Shown one piece after another: positions 25,347-32,776 of a stretch of 32,776 nt of DNA. This DNA comes from DASQHW01 sp038209365 (GTDB lineage Bacteria > Actinomycetota > Acidimicrobiia > IMCC26256 > PALSA-610), in NCBI GenBank assembly GCA_038209365.1, contig JBBQXS010000049.1, forward strand, positions 1 through 32,776, written 5' to 3'. The translations under genes were made by a program, and so were the position numbers. The notes beneath the pieces are model-generated. The model searched no databases and was not told the origin of the DNA. It saw only the letters and a program-made list of their open reading frames with translations. How positions within the stretch are numbered: position 1 is the first letter of the stretch; the number at the start of each line of letters is the position of its first letter.

Positions 25347-26648
25347 CTACCTGTCCACCTCGCCCATGATCGGGTCGATGCTCGACACGATGGCGACCGC
25401 GTCCGCCACCAAGCTGTTCGTTCCCATCACGTCGATCGACTGGAGGTTGTAGAAGGAGGGACCCCGGATGTGCATCCGTACGGGCTTGCCGGAGCCGTCG
25501 CTCACCATGTAGCAGCCGATCTCGCCACGCGGAGACTCGACCGTCACGTAGGTCTCGCCGGGCGGCACCTTGAAACCCTCGGTGAACAGCTTGAAGTGAT
25601 GGATCAGCGCCTCCATCGACTCGTCGATGCGGGCCCTCGGCGGCGGCGTGATCTTCTTGTCCTGCACGCGGAAGTCGCCGGGCGGCATCTTCTCGACGCA
25701 CTGCCGCACGATCTTCGCCGACTCGAGGATCTCCCAGAGGCGGATGCGGTACCGGTCGAACACGTCGCCGTTGCTCGTGTAGATCACGTCGAAGTCGACC
25801 TCGTCGTACGGCAGAGAGGGCTGGCTCTTCCGGAGGTCCCACGCGAAGCCGGTCGAGCGCAGGATCGGACCGGTGATGCTGCGCTCGAGGCACTCTTCGG
25901 TCGTGATCACACCGATGCCTACGGTGCGTTCCCGCCAGATGGGGTTCTGCGACAGCATTTCGTCGTAGTCGCGGACGCCGGCTTCGACGACGTCGCACAC
26001 TTCGAGCACGCGATCTTCCCACCCGTCGGGAAGGTCGGCCACGACACCCCCGGGACGGATGTAGTTGCAGTTCATGCGCAGGCCGGTGACGTACTCGAAG
26101 AGTCGCAGACACTCCTCGCGCTCGCGCCAGCCGTACAGCAGCATCGAGACCGCACCCATGTCCATGCCGTTCGTCGCCTGGAACAGCAGGTGCGACGCCA
26201 TGCGGCCCAGCTCACACATCATCATCCGGATCCAACGCGCGCGCGGTGGGATCTGCGTGTCGACGTCGAGCAACTTCTCGACGGCTTGCGAGTACACCAG
26301 CTCGTTCGAGAAGTTCGACGCGTAGTCCATGCGCGTCACGTTCGTGGTGCCCTGCACGTACGTGAGCTCTTCACCGGTCTTCTCCATCCCCGTGTGGAGA
26401 TATCCGATGACGGGCTTGATCAGGAGCACGTCCTCGCCGTCGAGCTCCATCATCAGGCGGAGCACACCGTGCGTCGACGGGTGCTGCGGGCCCATGTTGA
26501 TGATCATCGTGTCGCCGAGCTCGTCCTCGGGCCACATACCACCGCCGGTCAGCACGACCTCGCGCGTGCGCGACGCGTGACGGAGCTCCTGTTTGCCCTC
26601 GTCGGTCTGTCGCTCGAGGCGTTCCTCTTCCGTGTCAAAATGCGTCAC
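25347..26648 (-). CDS. nuoD: NADH-quinone oxidoreductase subunit D, locus 2
   Basis: NuoD of the 14-subunit complex, 433 aa. The quinone-site residues are His56 (MGPQHPSTHG) and Tyr109 (TRMDYASNF), both as expected. At the position of the mitochondrial methylated Arg it has Thr86 (YLHTGMEK), and at the His near N2 it has Asn193 (RMNCNY). I recall Thr at the first position in Thermus and mycobacterial NuoD as well, so this is the usual actinobacterial form. The start is GTG 26648 with AGGAG 7 nt upstream. An N-terminal tail of about 40 charged residues precedes the core. Confidence 0.97.
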   Translation of the reverse strand: MTHFDTEEERLERQTDEGKQELRHASRTREVVLTGGGMWPEDELGDTMIINMGPQHPSTHGVLRLMMELDGEDVLLIKPVIGYLHTGMEKTGEELTYVQGTTNVTRMDYASNFSNELVYSQAVEKLLDVDTQIPPRARWIRMMMCELGRMASHLLFQATNGMDMGAVSMLLYGWREREECLRLFEYVTGLRMNCNYIRPGGVVADLPDGWEDRVLEVCDVVEAGVRDYDEMLSQNPIWRERTVGIGVITTEECLERSITGPILRSTGFAWDLRKSQPSLPYDEVDFDVIYTSNGDVFDRYRIRLWEILESAKIVRQCVEKMPPGDFRVQDKKITPPPRARIDESMEALIHHFKLFTEGFKVPPGETYVTVESPRGEIGCYMVSDGSGKPVRMHIRGPSFYNLQSIDVMGTNSLVADAVAIVSSIDPIMGEVDR

Positions 26649-26655
26649 AGAAACG

Positions 26656-26660
26656 CTCCT
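26656..26660 (-). promoter_or_regulatory. Ribosome binding site fixing the nuoD GTG start
   Basis: AGGAG on the minus strand lies 7 nt before GTG 26648. It sits in the 54-bp gap after nuoC, the longest gap in locus 2, and supports the GTG over any internal start. Confidence 0.6.
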
Positions 26661-26702
26661 GAAGCGGCGAGCAGCGAATGCGACCGAAGAAACGGGCTCT
26701 CC

Positions 26703-27269
26703 TCATCTCGGTGAAGGATCTCCCTTGAACGTGACCGGAACGCGGCCGGGAGCATCGTCCTTGCGGAGGGGGAAACCGCGCCAATCGTCGGGCATGAGGA
26801 TCCGCGTGAGATCGGGATGACCATCGAACGTGATGCCGTAGAGGTCGAACGTCTCACGCTCGGCGAAGTTGGTACCCACATAGACGCCGGTGAGTGACGG
26901 TACGGTCAGGTCGGTCGCCGGTACCTGGCAGATGACGCGGACGCGCCGGTTGCGCGGGTGCGACAAGAAGTTCACGACGATCTCGAAGCGCTCGGGGTCG
27001 ACGCCCGGCGGCCGATGACGGGTACCGGTGAGCAAGTGGTCGACCGCCGAGACGTCGACGCACATCGTGAACTCCTGCTCGTCGCGCAAGAAGCGGGCGA
27101 CGTCAGCGAGCACCGCCCGGTCCACGTACACGACCGCTTGCCCATGGCTGTCGGCGGCAATGCTTCCGGGAAACTTCTCGACGATGGCAGCCGCGACCTC
27201 GTCGGCAATTGGCTCGTCGGCGATCGGCCCGCCCTCGTGATCTTCTTCACGAGCATTGTTGTCGGCCAT
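26703..27269 (-). CDS. nuoC: NADH-quinone oxidoreductase subunit C, locus 2
   Basis: NuoC, 188 aa, with the family signature ERETFDLYGITFDGHPDLTRIL and then GFPLRKDDAPGR. The N-terminal 25 residues are acidic. Unlike the locus 1 copy it has no low-complexity insertion. The start is ATG 27269, 25 nt after the nuoB stop. Confidence 0.96.
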   Translation of the reverse strand: MADNNAREEDHEGGPIADEPIADEVAAAIVEKFPGSIAADSHGQAVVYVDRAVLADVARFLRDEQEFTMCVDVSAVDHLLTGTRHRPPGVDPERFEIVVNFLSHPRNRRVRVICQVPATDLTVPSLTGVYVGTNFAERETFDLYGITFDGHPDLTRILMPDDWRGFPLRKDDAPGRVPVTFKGDPSPR

Positions 27270-27294
27270 CGCAGTCGTCTCGTCTCCGGGATGC

Positions 27295-27834
27295 TCAGGA
27301 GCTCGTCGTCACGGGTTCGCGGCCGAGATCGATGCCTGCACCGCCCGTGACCGACGCCTCGCGGCGGCGTAGCAACTCACCCGACCGGATCTGTTCGTGC
27401 AACGTGAGGATGCCGTGCATCAGTGTCTCGGGGCCCGGTGGGCACCCCGGCACGTAGACGTCGACGGGCACGATCTGGTCGACACCCTGCACGAGCGCGT
27501 AATTGTTGAACATCCCGCCACTGCTCGCGCACACGCCCATCGAGATCACCCACTTGGGTTCGACCATCTGGTCGTAGACCTGGCGAAGCACGGGCGCCAT
27601 CTTCTGTGAGACGCGCCCGGCGACGATCATCAGGTCGGCCTGGCGCGGTGACGCTCGGAACACTTCCATGCCGAACCGAGCCAGGTCGTAGTGCGCGGCG
27701 CCGGTTGCCATCATCTCGAGCGCGCAACACGCGAGCCCGAACGTCGCGGGAAAGACCGAGTTGCGGCGCCCCCAGCGGACGACATCTTCGAGCCGGGCGG
27801 TCAGGAAATTGTGCGGAACTTGATCGAGACCCAT
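27295..27834 (-). CDS. nuoB: NADH-quinone oxidoreductase subunit B, locus 2
   Basis: NuoB, 179 aa, with the N2 ligands Cys36-Cys37 (GLACCALEMM), Cys102 (GVCASSGG) and Cys131 (VPGCPPGPE). The start is ATG 27834, overlapping the nuoA stop as TAATG. The C-terminal 30 residues are a polar tail (after EQIRSGELLRRR). Confidence 0.97.
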   Translation of the reverse strand: MGLDQVPHNFLTARLEDVVRWGRRNSVFPATFGLACCALEMMATGAAHYDLARFGMEVFRASPRQADLMIVAGRVSQKMAPVLRQVYDQMVEPKWVISMGVCASSGGMFNNYALVQGVDQIVPVDVYVPGCPPGPETLMHGILTLHEQIRSGELLRRREASVTGGAGIDLGREPVTTSS

Positions 27835-28283
27835 TACGCGGCCGCTTCCTTCTCGGCGTCCACGGGATCGAGCATCGCCCGGTTCGTGCGCAGCAGCGGT
27901 CCCGGCATGCGTTGCACGATGTCGCGCACCGGACCCCAGTCCAGCGCGCCGACCGACAGCAGGTACGCGAACGGCACGAGCAACACGAGCACGAAGACGC
28001 CCATCGCGACGAGGCCGTAGAAGCCGAGCCCGCGGAACACGACCGAGAACGGATAGAGGAACACGATCTCGACGTCGAGCACGATGAAGCTCATGGCGAC
28101 CAGGTAGAACTTCACCGGGAAACGCTCGGCTGGTTCGGCTTCGGGCACGATGCCGCACTCGTACGGCGCCTGCTTGGCAGCATTCGGGCGCTGCGGCGCG
28201 AGCAACTGCGATGCCATGAACGAGAGCGAGACGAACGCGACCACCACCCCGGCCATCACCAGGATCGGCAGGTAGTCAGCCAT
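27834..28283 (-). CDS. nuoA: NADH-quinone oxidoreductase subunit A, locus 2
   Basis: NuoA, 149 aa, three membrane helices, with the standard YECGIVP loop and the motif FIVLDVEIVFLYPF. A tail of about 30 polar residues follows the last helix. The frame is open 18 codons upstream, but ATG 28283 (MADYLPIL) directly precedes the first helix and lies just after a good -10 box. It is the first gene of the 14-subunit locus. Confidence 0.95.
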   Translation of the reverse strand: MADYLPILVMAGVVVAFVSLSFMASQLLAPQRPNAAKQAPYECGIVPEAEPAERFPVKFYLVAMSFIVLDVEIVFLYPFSVVFRGLGFYGLVAMGVFVLVLLVPFAYLLSVGALDWGPVRDIVQRMPGPLLRTNRAMLDPVDAEKEAAA

Positions 28284-28291
28284 CTGGGCAG

Positions 28292-28319
28292 ACGCTACCC
28301 GAAGGCCTCGCCGGCGCAA
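28292..28319 (-). promoter_or_regulatory. Candidate leaderless promoter of nuo locus 2
   Basis: The minus strand has TTGCGC (28319-28314), a 16-nt spacer and TAGCGT (28297-28292). The -10 box ends 8 nt before the nuoA ATG, so transcription would start at or next to the start codon. There is no Shine-Dalgarno motif in between. Leaderless messages are common in actinobacteria. The -35 match is only moderate. Confidence 0.45.
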
Positions 28320-28338
28320 CGTTTGGCCCGCCCGCAAC

Positions 28339-28344
28339 TAACGT
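28339..28344 (+). promoter_or_regulatory. Candidate -10 box for the divergent membrane genes
   Basis: TAACGT lies 9 nt before ATG 28354 on the plus strand, fitting TANNNT and a leaderless start. No good -35 is found 16-18 nt upstream, and no ribosome site is visible. Confidence 0.25.
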
Positions 28345-28353
28345 CTGGCCGCA

Positions 28354-28575
28354 ATGAGCGCGCCGGAGCGGTGGATCCCGTCGAAGTTCATGGACGCGTT
28401 CCTCTACACCGCGGCGGCCGTGACCTACGTGATCTTCGCGATCTACAACAAGTGGCTGATGAACTGGGTCCTCGGGCCGCTGTGGCTGGTCGCGTGGGTG
28501 TGGGGCCTGCCGGCGCTCTGGAACCTCGTCCGCCGCCGGCCCGTCCGCCCGCAACGGGGGAGCCCCTCGTCTTGA
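28354..28575 (+). CDS. Small membrane protein, unknown function
   Basis: This is a 73-aa protein that I do not recognise. It has two likely membrane segments (about residues 15-30 and 37-57), several Trp residues (NKWLMNWVLGPLWLVAWVWGLPALW) and a basic C-terminus (RRRPVRPQRG). It is divergent from nuo locus 2 and precedes the next gene by 34 bp in the same direction, which suggests a two-gene unit. Coding is supported by its hydrophobic pattern and the absence of an opposite gene; short length keeps confidence moderate. Confidence 0.6.
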   Translation: MSAPERWIPSKFMDAFLYTAAAVTYVIFAIYNKWLMNWVLGPLWLVAWVWGLPALWNLVRRRPVRPQRGSPSS

Positions 28576-28609
28576 GTGGCCGGCGCGCAGGCCCGCACGG
28601 AGAAGCCGC

Positions 28610-29518
28610 ATGAGTTGGGCGGCGCACCAGTTCGAGGTGTACGCGGTCGAGGCGCACCTTCCCAAGAAGATGCGAGGCAAGATCAGCTGGTTCGCGATCT
28701 ACTTCGGCGACTTCACGCCCGACTTCCTTGCGAAGTTCTGGGTGTACGGCATCACGGTCAACGGCCACCACTACGGCGCGAGCAAGCCGTACCAGTGGCA
28801 CCGGGGCTGGCCGGGGATGGGTATCAGCCACGCGCTGTTCTTCGGGATCCTCGTGTGTCTCGGGATCTGGGGGTGGAAGCACAATCGCGCATGGACGATC
28901 GGGTACCTCTTCGGTTTCGCCGCGCACGTGCTCACCGATGTCAACGACAGCATCGGCACGATGCTGCTTTTCCCGTTCACGACGCTGAACTGGAGCCTGC
29001 ACACCTGGGCGTACGCCGCGACCGTCAAAGGCGGCAAGAACCTCGATGCCGCCGCGTACTACAGCAGCCTCGGCTTCGTCATGGACGTGTTCTGGCTGGT
29101 AGTGGTGTTGTGCTCTTGGAGGGTGCTGACCCGGGAGTTCTGGAGGACCAACGTCGTCCCGGCCGACCCGCACGTCTGGTCGTGGCTCGGGCAATGGTTC
29201 GACGAGCGGGGGCTGCTCGCGATCTACCGCAGCGTGTTCTTCTACGGAGCATGCCGGCTGGTCGCGTGGACGACGTGGGCGCATGTCGTCGCCGAGCCCG
29301 TCATCGACGGCGTCAAGCACCACGGCTATCCGTGGGACCTGTCGTGGACCGGGCCGTACTGGGTCCAGCCCGTGCACTTACCCCACGTCAGCCCGTGGGT
29401 CGTGCTGCCGGTGACCCTGACGCTCTTGTACCTGGTCTATTGGACGGCGGGCACGGTCTGGGACCGCATGGAGCGACCCGCGAGCAGTGCGATCGCGTCC
29501 CGGAACGAACGGCGGTAG
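28610..29518 (+). CDS. Membrane-bound metal-dependent hydrolase-like protein (YdjM type)
   Basis: A 302-aa integral membrane protein. Conserved-looking acidic and His residues lie near membrane segments: FGDFTPDF, NGHHYGAS, MGISHALFFGI and AAHVLTDVND. This pattern resembles the YdjM/DUF457 family of membrane-associated putative metal hydrolases; the true activity of that family is poorly known. About six hydrophobic segments are visible. GGAG lies about 8 nt before ATG 28610. Its last 82 bp overlap the 3' end of a convergent small gene. The family call is tentative. Confidence 0.7.
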   Translation: MSWAAHQFEVYAVEAHLPKKMRGKISWFAIYFGDFTPDFLAKFWVYGITVNGHHYGASKPYQWHRGWPGMGISHALFFGILVCLGIWGWKHNRAWTIGYLFGFAAHVLTDVNDSIGTMLLFPFTTLNWSLHTWAYAATVKGGKNLDAAAYYSSLGFVMDVFWLVVVLCSWRVLTREFWRTNVVPADPHVWSWLGQWFDERGLLAIYRSVFFYGACRLVAWTTWAHVVAEPVIDGVKHHGYPWDLSWTGPYWVQPVHLPHVSPWVVLPVTLTLLYLVYWTAGTVWDRMERPASSAIASRNERR

Positions 29519-29766
29519 ACCTTCTGGCGCGGGAACGCGAGCGCGCGATCCGCCGCCTCGACCACCTCGTCACCGAGGATCGCGGCCGCGTCGAGGTCGA
29601 GACCGCGCAGGAACGTGACGGTGCGCATGTCGCGCGCGAGTGGGTGCGGTTCGGGCAGCAAGCCCGCCGCCACCAGCATGTCCTGCACCGGGCCCTTCAA
29701 GAGGTAGGCGCTGAAGCCCACCGTGCCGGCGACGACATCGACCTTGCTCACGCAGCTCGCACACAT
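29437..29766 (-). CDS. Hypothetical protein with N-terminal CxxC
   Basis: A 109-aa protein beginning MCASCVSKVD, with a CxxC pair that could bind a metal or be redox-active. The middle part (AAGLLPEPHPLARDMRTVTFLRGLDLDAAAILG) looks like an ordinary soluble domain. I do not recognise the family. It starts 10 nt after the phosphodiesterase stop, so it is probably the third gene of the menJ unit. Its 3' end overlaps the end of the convergent YdjM-like gene by 82 bp. Real coding is likely but not certain. Confidence 0.6.
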   Translation of the reverse strand: MCASCVSKVDVVAGTVGFSAYLLKGPVQDMLVAAGLLPEPHPLARDMRTVTFLRGLDLDAAAILGDEVVEAADRALAFPRQKVYRRSFRDAIALLAGRSMRSQTVPAVQ

Positions 29767-29776
29767 GGCGGAGATG

Positions 29777-30481
29777 CTACTCCGGCGCTTCCAGGACCCG
29801 GCGGGCGTCGACCGGCCAGTCGGTGACGACCCCGATGAGACCCGCGGCGGCGACTTCCTTCAGCCGCTTGTCCTGGAGCTCGCCGCGCTGGTACCAGCAG
29901 TACACGCCGAGTCCCCGGGCCGCCGCCGCACCGATGAATGCCGGGGTCACGGCGTCTTGATGCGCGCTGACGGCGCGGGCGCCGATCGCCTCCGCGTCCG
30001 CGAGCAGCCGCCCGTGCTGCTCGGGCGTGAAGCTGTCGCGCAACAGTGCGACCTCGGCATCGGGAAGCGCGCGGACGAACGCTCGCACCACCGGCATGTG
30101 CTGCGACCACGGGAGCACGTCGCCCTTCGCGCCCGACTGGTCGACCGCCTCGAGCACCGCGTCGGCGGCGCGCGGATCCTTGGTGTCGATCGCCACCTTG
30201 AGCCCGAGCCCGCGAGCCGTGTCGAGCGCCTCGCGCAAGGTGGGGACGTGCAGCCGAGCAAGGAGAGCATCGCCGGCCCATCGCAGCGGCAGCGGCACGT
30301 GCTGGACGCGGCCGAGCCAGGGGTCGTGCAGCAACACCGCCGTGCCGTCGCGGCTACGGCGCGCGTCGACCTCGACGACGTCGGCGCCGCTGCGCGCGGC
30401 AGCTTCGATGCCGGCCAGCGAGTTCTCACGTGCGTCTCGCGGGCAGGTCCGGTGCGCGACGACGACCGTGTGTCCCGTCAC
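29777..30481 (-). CDS. Glycerophosphodiester phosphodiesterase family protein
   Basis: GDPD enzymes hydrolyse glycerophosphodiesters to glycerol 3-phosphate and an alcohol, using a metal ion in a TIM barrel. The 234-aa protein shows the catalytic pattern His10-Arg11 (VAHRTCP), Glu19-Asn20 (ARENSL), Glu37 and Asp39 (VVEVDARRS) and His52 (LLHDPWLG). No signal peptide is visible, so it is probably cytoplasmic. The start is GTG 30481, 4 nt after the menJ stop. The length is normal for the short bacterial form. Confidence 0.88.
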   Translation of the reverse strand: MTGHTVVVAHRTCPRDARENSLAGIEAAARSGADVVEVDARRSRDGTAVLLHDPWLGRVQHVPLPLRWAGDALLARLHVPTLREALDTARGLGLKVAIDTKDPRAADAVLEAVDQSGAKGDVLPWSQHMPVVRAFVRALPDAEVALLRDSFTPEQHGRLLADAEAIGARAVSAHQDAVTPAFIGAAAARGLGVYCWYQRGELQDKRLKEVAAAGLIGVVTDWPVDARRVLEAPE

Positions 30482-30485
30482 GGCG

Positions 30486-31745
30486 TCACGGTTCGGGCGC
30501 GACGCGCACGAGCGCCGCGAGCGCGCGGTACACCGCCTCGGCCGGGCCCAGCTCGTCGGGTCGCAGCAGGTTCGCCATGATCCGCAGCACCCACTCCATG
30601 AGCGTGTGACTGTGCATCCCGACGCGCGTGAGCTCGCGCATCACTGCCGGGTTGCCGATCGCGCGCACGAATTCACGAGCCACTTTGAAATAGAGGCCGT
30701 AGGCCTCTGCGAGCCGCGCGTTGTACGTGAGCAGCGCGAGGCCGTCACCCGTCGCGAGCGCGAGGTCGATCGCATCGGCGGCGAGCCGGCCGGTCTCGTA
30801 CGCGACCGAGATGCCTTCGCCGTTGAACGGGTTGACGAAGCCGGCGGCGTCGCCCGCGACGATGAAGGTCGGCCCGACCCGCGGCTGCACCGACCCGCCG
30901 GTCGGCAGGCGGCCCCCGGTGGGCGCGCACGTGGCGGTCTCCGGGGAGAGACCCCACCGCGCGGGGGCCGTCTCGCAGAACGCTTCCATCAGGTGGGTCG
31001 TGTTCACGTGCTTCCAGCCCGCGAACGTCGAAAGGAGCCCGACCCCCACGTTGACCGTTCCGTCACCAACCGGGAAGATCCACCCGTATCCCGGCAAATG
31101 GTTCCCCTCGCGGTCGCGGATGTCGAGGTGACTCTCGATCCAGGGCTCGTCGTGGAACGGACTGGTGAAATAGCCGCGAATGGCCATACCTTGCGGAAAC
31201 GACCGGTCGCGGGCCGTGCCGAGCGCCCGCCCGAACCGCGAGTTGGCACCGTCGGCGACGACCACGTAGCGCGCTCGGACGGTCTCGGTGGCTCCGGAAT
31301 CCTTGTGCCGGACGACCGCACCGGCGAGCAAGCCGCCGTCGACGAGGGGCGCGACCGCCTCGGCCCCCTGCCAAAGGGTCGCGCCCGCCTTCACGGCTCG
31401 GTCGGCAACCATCTCGTCGAGCTCACGCCGGCGTACGACGTAGCCGTACGGGGGGAAGTCGGGGTGCTCCGGCCACGCGAGCTCGAGCGTGATGCCGTGG
31501 GCGATCGAGCGCAGACCGTCGAAGCGTTGGAACCCGACGAGCCGCTCGGCGAGACCCATGTCGTGGAGCTGGCGCACGGCTCGCGGCGTGAGCCCGTCGC
31601 CGCAGGTCTTCTCGCGCGGAAAGCGCTTCTTCTCGACGACGAGGACGCGGCGACCACGGGACGCGAGCCAGAACGCGGCGGTCGCACCACAGGGTCCGGC
31701 ACCGACGACGAGCGCGTCGTAGGTGTCTTTCTCGCGCGCACTCAT
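30486..31745 (-). CDS. menJ: Geranylgeranyl reductase family FAD protein, MenJ-like
   Basis: This is a 419-aa FAD-dependent reductase. It has the Rossmann motif VVGAGPCG (residues 13-20), the geranylgeranyl-reductase motif CGDGLTPRAV (48-57), PGYGWIFP, and the second FAD motif VAGDAAGFVNPFNGEG. It closely resembles, from memory, M. tuberculosis Rv0561c (MenJ), which reduces one isoprene unit of menaquinone; a role in chlorophyll or archaeal lipid synthesis is unlikely here. I chose ATG 31745 (MSAREKDTYDALVVGAG) by fit to the family; another ATG is at 31754. It heads a minus-strand unit with the phosphodiesterase and the CxxC protein. The substrate is inferred. Confidence 0.85.
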   Translation of the reverse strand: MSAREKDTYDALVVGAGPCGATAAFWLASRGRRVLVVEKKRFPREKTCGDGLTPRAVRQLHDMGLAERLVGFQRFDGLRSIAHGITLELAWPEHPDFPPYGYVVRRRELDEMVADRAVKAGATLWQGAEAVAPLVDGGLLAGAVVRHKDSGATETVRARYVVVADGANSRFGRALGTARDRSFPQGMAIRGYFTSPFHDEPWIESHLDIRDREGNHLPGYGWIFPVGDGTVNVGVGLLSTFAGWKHVNTTHLMEAFCETAPARWGLSPETATCAPTGGRLPTGGSVQPRVGPTFIVAGDAAGFVNPFNGEGISVAYETGRLAADAIDLALATGDGLALLTYNARLAEAYGLYFKVAREFVRAIGNPAVMRELTRVGMHSHTLMEWVLRIMANLLRPDELGPAEAVYRALAALVRVAPEP

Positions 31746-31884
31746 GGAGCACATGATCACATGCCGGAACGACCGGAAACGAAGCGGGAAAAGCCGTAGT
31801 TTGTTGGTTCCCACGATGTGCCGCGCCCGCATCTAGCGTGGTACGAAAGGTGACACGACCGAGTCGGAAAGGGCGCCGTAGCGC

Positions 31885-32475
31885 ATGCGCAACTTCCACG
31901 AGTGGAACCTGCTTGCGGTCCATGTGCCCAATCTGTTGCCCGATTCCATCTTCGGTTCGCATTTTCCCCGCAAGGCGGGGCGGTTGATCTGGGCGTCGGT
32001 GATGTTCGCCGGCGGCCTCGGGATCGCGTTCTTGTGGATCCGCCGGCCGAAGCGGTCCAACGAACCGGCCACGTGGGCCCAGACGTTCCTGGGCGCGATG
32101 GGCGTGTGGGTGATGCTGACGCTCGGCTACGGCGTGATCCCCTCGGAGTGGATCATCTTCGGGAACTCGTACCTGAACTTCAGCTCCTCGACGTTCCTCC
32201 TGCGGCGCGACCAGTGGGGTTCGCACCTTCCGCCGTTCGACATCACGCGCGACAAGCTCGTCGACGGGGTGGCCGCAGGTATCTACGTCGTGGTGCTCGT
32301 GCTGAACGTGTTCCTGTTCGTCGCGTGGCAGAAGCGCAAGGTTGCGGAGCCTGCGATCGAAGGCGACGAGACCGCGCCGGTGTCGCGCGGGGGCCCGCTC
32401 GCCCGACTCCGCGCGCGCCGAGAAGAACGCGTCAGCGCCTACGGCCGCCCAGTGACCACAACGACGGAACCGTGA
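31885..32475 (+). CDS. Three-helix membrane protein, unknown function
   Basis: A 196-aa protein that I do not recognise. Membrane segments are at about residues 33-51, 62-85 and 131-154, followed by a basic cytoplasmic-looking tail. Between helices 2 and 3 is a polar loop (GYGVIPSEWIIFGNSY onward). GGAAAGGG lies about 12 nt before ATG 31885. It precedes an iron-sulfur protein by 64 bp in the same direction, so it may belong to a quinol-oxidising or other respiratory unit that continues past the window; that is inference. Confidence 0.75.
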   Translation: MRNFHEWNLLAVHVPNLLPDSIFGSHFPRKAGRLIWASVMFAGGLGIAFLWIRRPKRSNEPATWAQTFLGAMGVWVMLTLGYGVIPSEWIIFGNSYLNFSSSTFLLRRDQWGSHLPPFDITRDKLVDGVAAGIYVVVLVLNVFLFVAWQKRKVAEPAIEGDETAPVSRGGPLARLRARREERVSAYGRPVTTTTEP

Positions 32476-32539
32476 CGATGGAAACGATGGCAACGCGCGC
32501 GCACCAACGACAGTCACACGACGCGGTGAGCGCATAGAC

Positions 32540-32776
32540 ATGGCGCGCACGGACGCAAATCCGCCGATGCCTGAGTTCTCGACGTCGTATGTGCTCCAAG
32601 AGGTCGACCCGAACTGGCTGACCCAGGCGGTCAAACCCAAGCAGTTCCTCCACATCGACCAGGCCGAATGCATCCTCTGCGAAGGCTGCGTCGACATCTG
32701 CCCCTGGAAATGCATCCACATGCTCTCCACCGACGCCGTCGACGAAGCCGTCAACGCCGACGCACCCGGCGACGAC
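32540..32776 (+). CDS. 4Fe-4S ferredoxin-like protein, cut by the window end
   Basis: The first 79 codons are present. One [4Fe-4S] motif is complete: CILCEGCVDICP (Cys at about 46, 49, 52 and 56), followed by one more Cys (WKCIHM). A second motif may lie beyond the edge. The N-terminal 40 residues are not typical of small ferredoxins. The start ATG 32540 has GGTGAG about 10 nt upstream. It could serve as an electron carrier of the unit that starts at 31885; whether it serves the 11-subunit complex I is speculation. Confidence 0.8.
   Translation, partial: MARTDANPPMPEFSTSYVLQEVDPNWLTQAVKPKQFLHIDQAECILCEGCVDICPWKCIHMLSTDAVDEAVNADAPGDD

Noticed and set aside
31750..31763. CATGTG-AT-CATGTG direct repeat before menJ as an operator
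   Set aside because: It is short, overlaps a possible start codon, and no second site or linked regulator gene is seen.

Overview
The window is GC-rich, densely packed bacterial DNA whose core is two complete NADH-dehydrogenase-type complex I loci, both on the minus strand, in tandem. The organism looks like an actinobacterium. The evidence is high GC with strong third-position GC, a MenJ-type menaquinone reductase, a NuoG that keeps the N7 cluster ligands, separate nuoC and nuoD, frequent GTG/TTG starts and a probable leaderless promoter. Class Acidimicrobiia is my guess from overall gene character; no marker in the window proves it.

Layout, left to right. Positions 1-29 are a perfect hairpin that probably ends locus 1. 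Positions 54-11704 (minus strand, transcribed right to left) are locus 1: nuoA-B-C-D-H-I-J-K-L-M-N followed by a MidA/NDUFAF7-type methyltransferase whose probable CTG start overlaps the nuoN stop. This locus has no nuoE, nuoF or nuoG, because nuoD runs directly into nuoH, so it encodes the 11-subunit form of complex I. Positions 11878-12858 (plus) are a patatin-like lipase. Positions 12856-13095 are a palindromic repeat element between convergent genes. Positions 13093-28283 (minus) are locus 2, the full 14-subunit nuoA-N set. Positions 28354-29518 (plus) hold a small membrane protein and a YdjM-like membrane protein. Positions 29437-31745 (minus) hold menJ, a glycerophosphodiester phosphodiesterase and a small CxxC protein. 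Positions 31885 to the right edge (plus) begin another unit: a three-helix membrane protein and a ferredoxin-like iron-sulfur protein cut by the window end.

How the genes fit together. Locus 2 should encode a conventional proton-pumping NADH:menaquinone oxidoreductase, with FMN and all expected iron-sulfur ligands visible. Locus 1 encodes the same membrane arm and quinone module but no NADH-oxidising module, so its electron donor is unknown. The two NuoD proteins differ in an opposite pattern. Copy 1 has Trp where the quinone-contacting Tyr is expected, but keeps the Arg that NDUFAF7 methylates in mitochondria and the His near cluster N2. Copy 2 has the Tyr, but Thr and Asn at those two places. 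The candidate methyltransferase sits on the locus whose NuoD has the methylatable Arg. MenJ, which saturates a menaquinone side-chain bond in mycobacteria, lies a few genes away, so much of the window concerns quinone-linked electron transport.

The 11-subunit complex I is not new as a class: chloroplast and cyanobacterial NDH-1, Fpo, and as I recall a second nuo set in Streptomyces are relatives. The less ordinary points are the side-by-side arrangement, the residue swap in the quinone site, the linked MidA with its CTG start, and a repeat family that reaches the start or stop codons of nuo genes.
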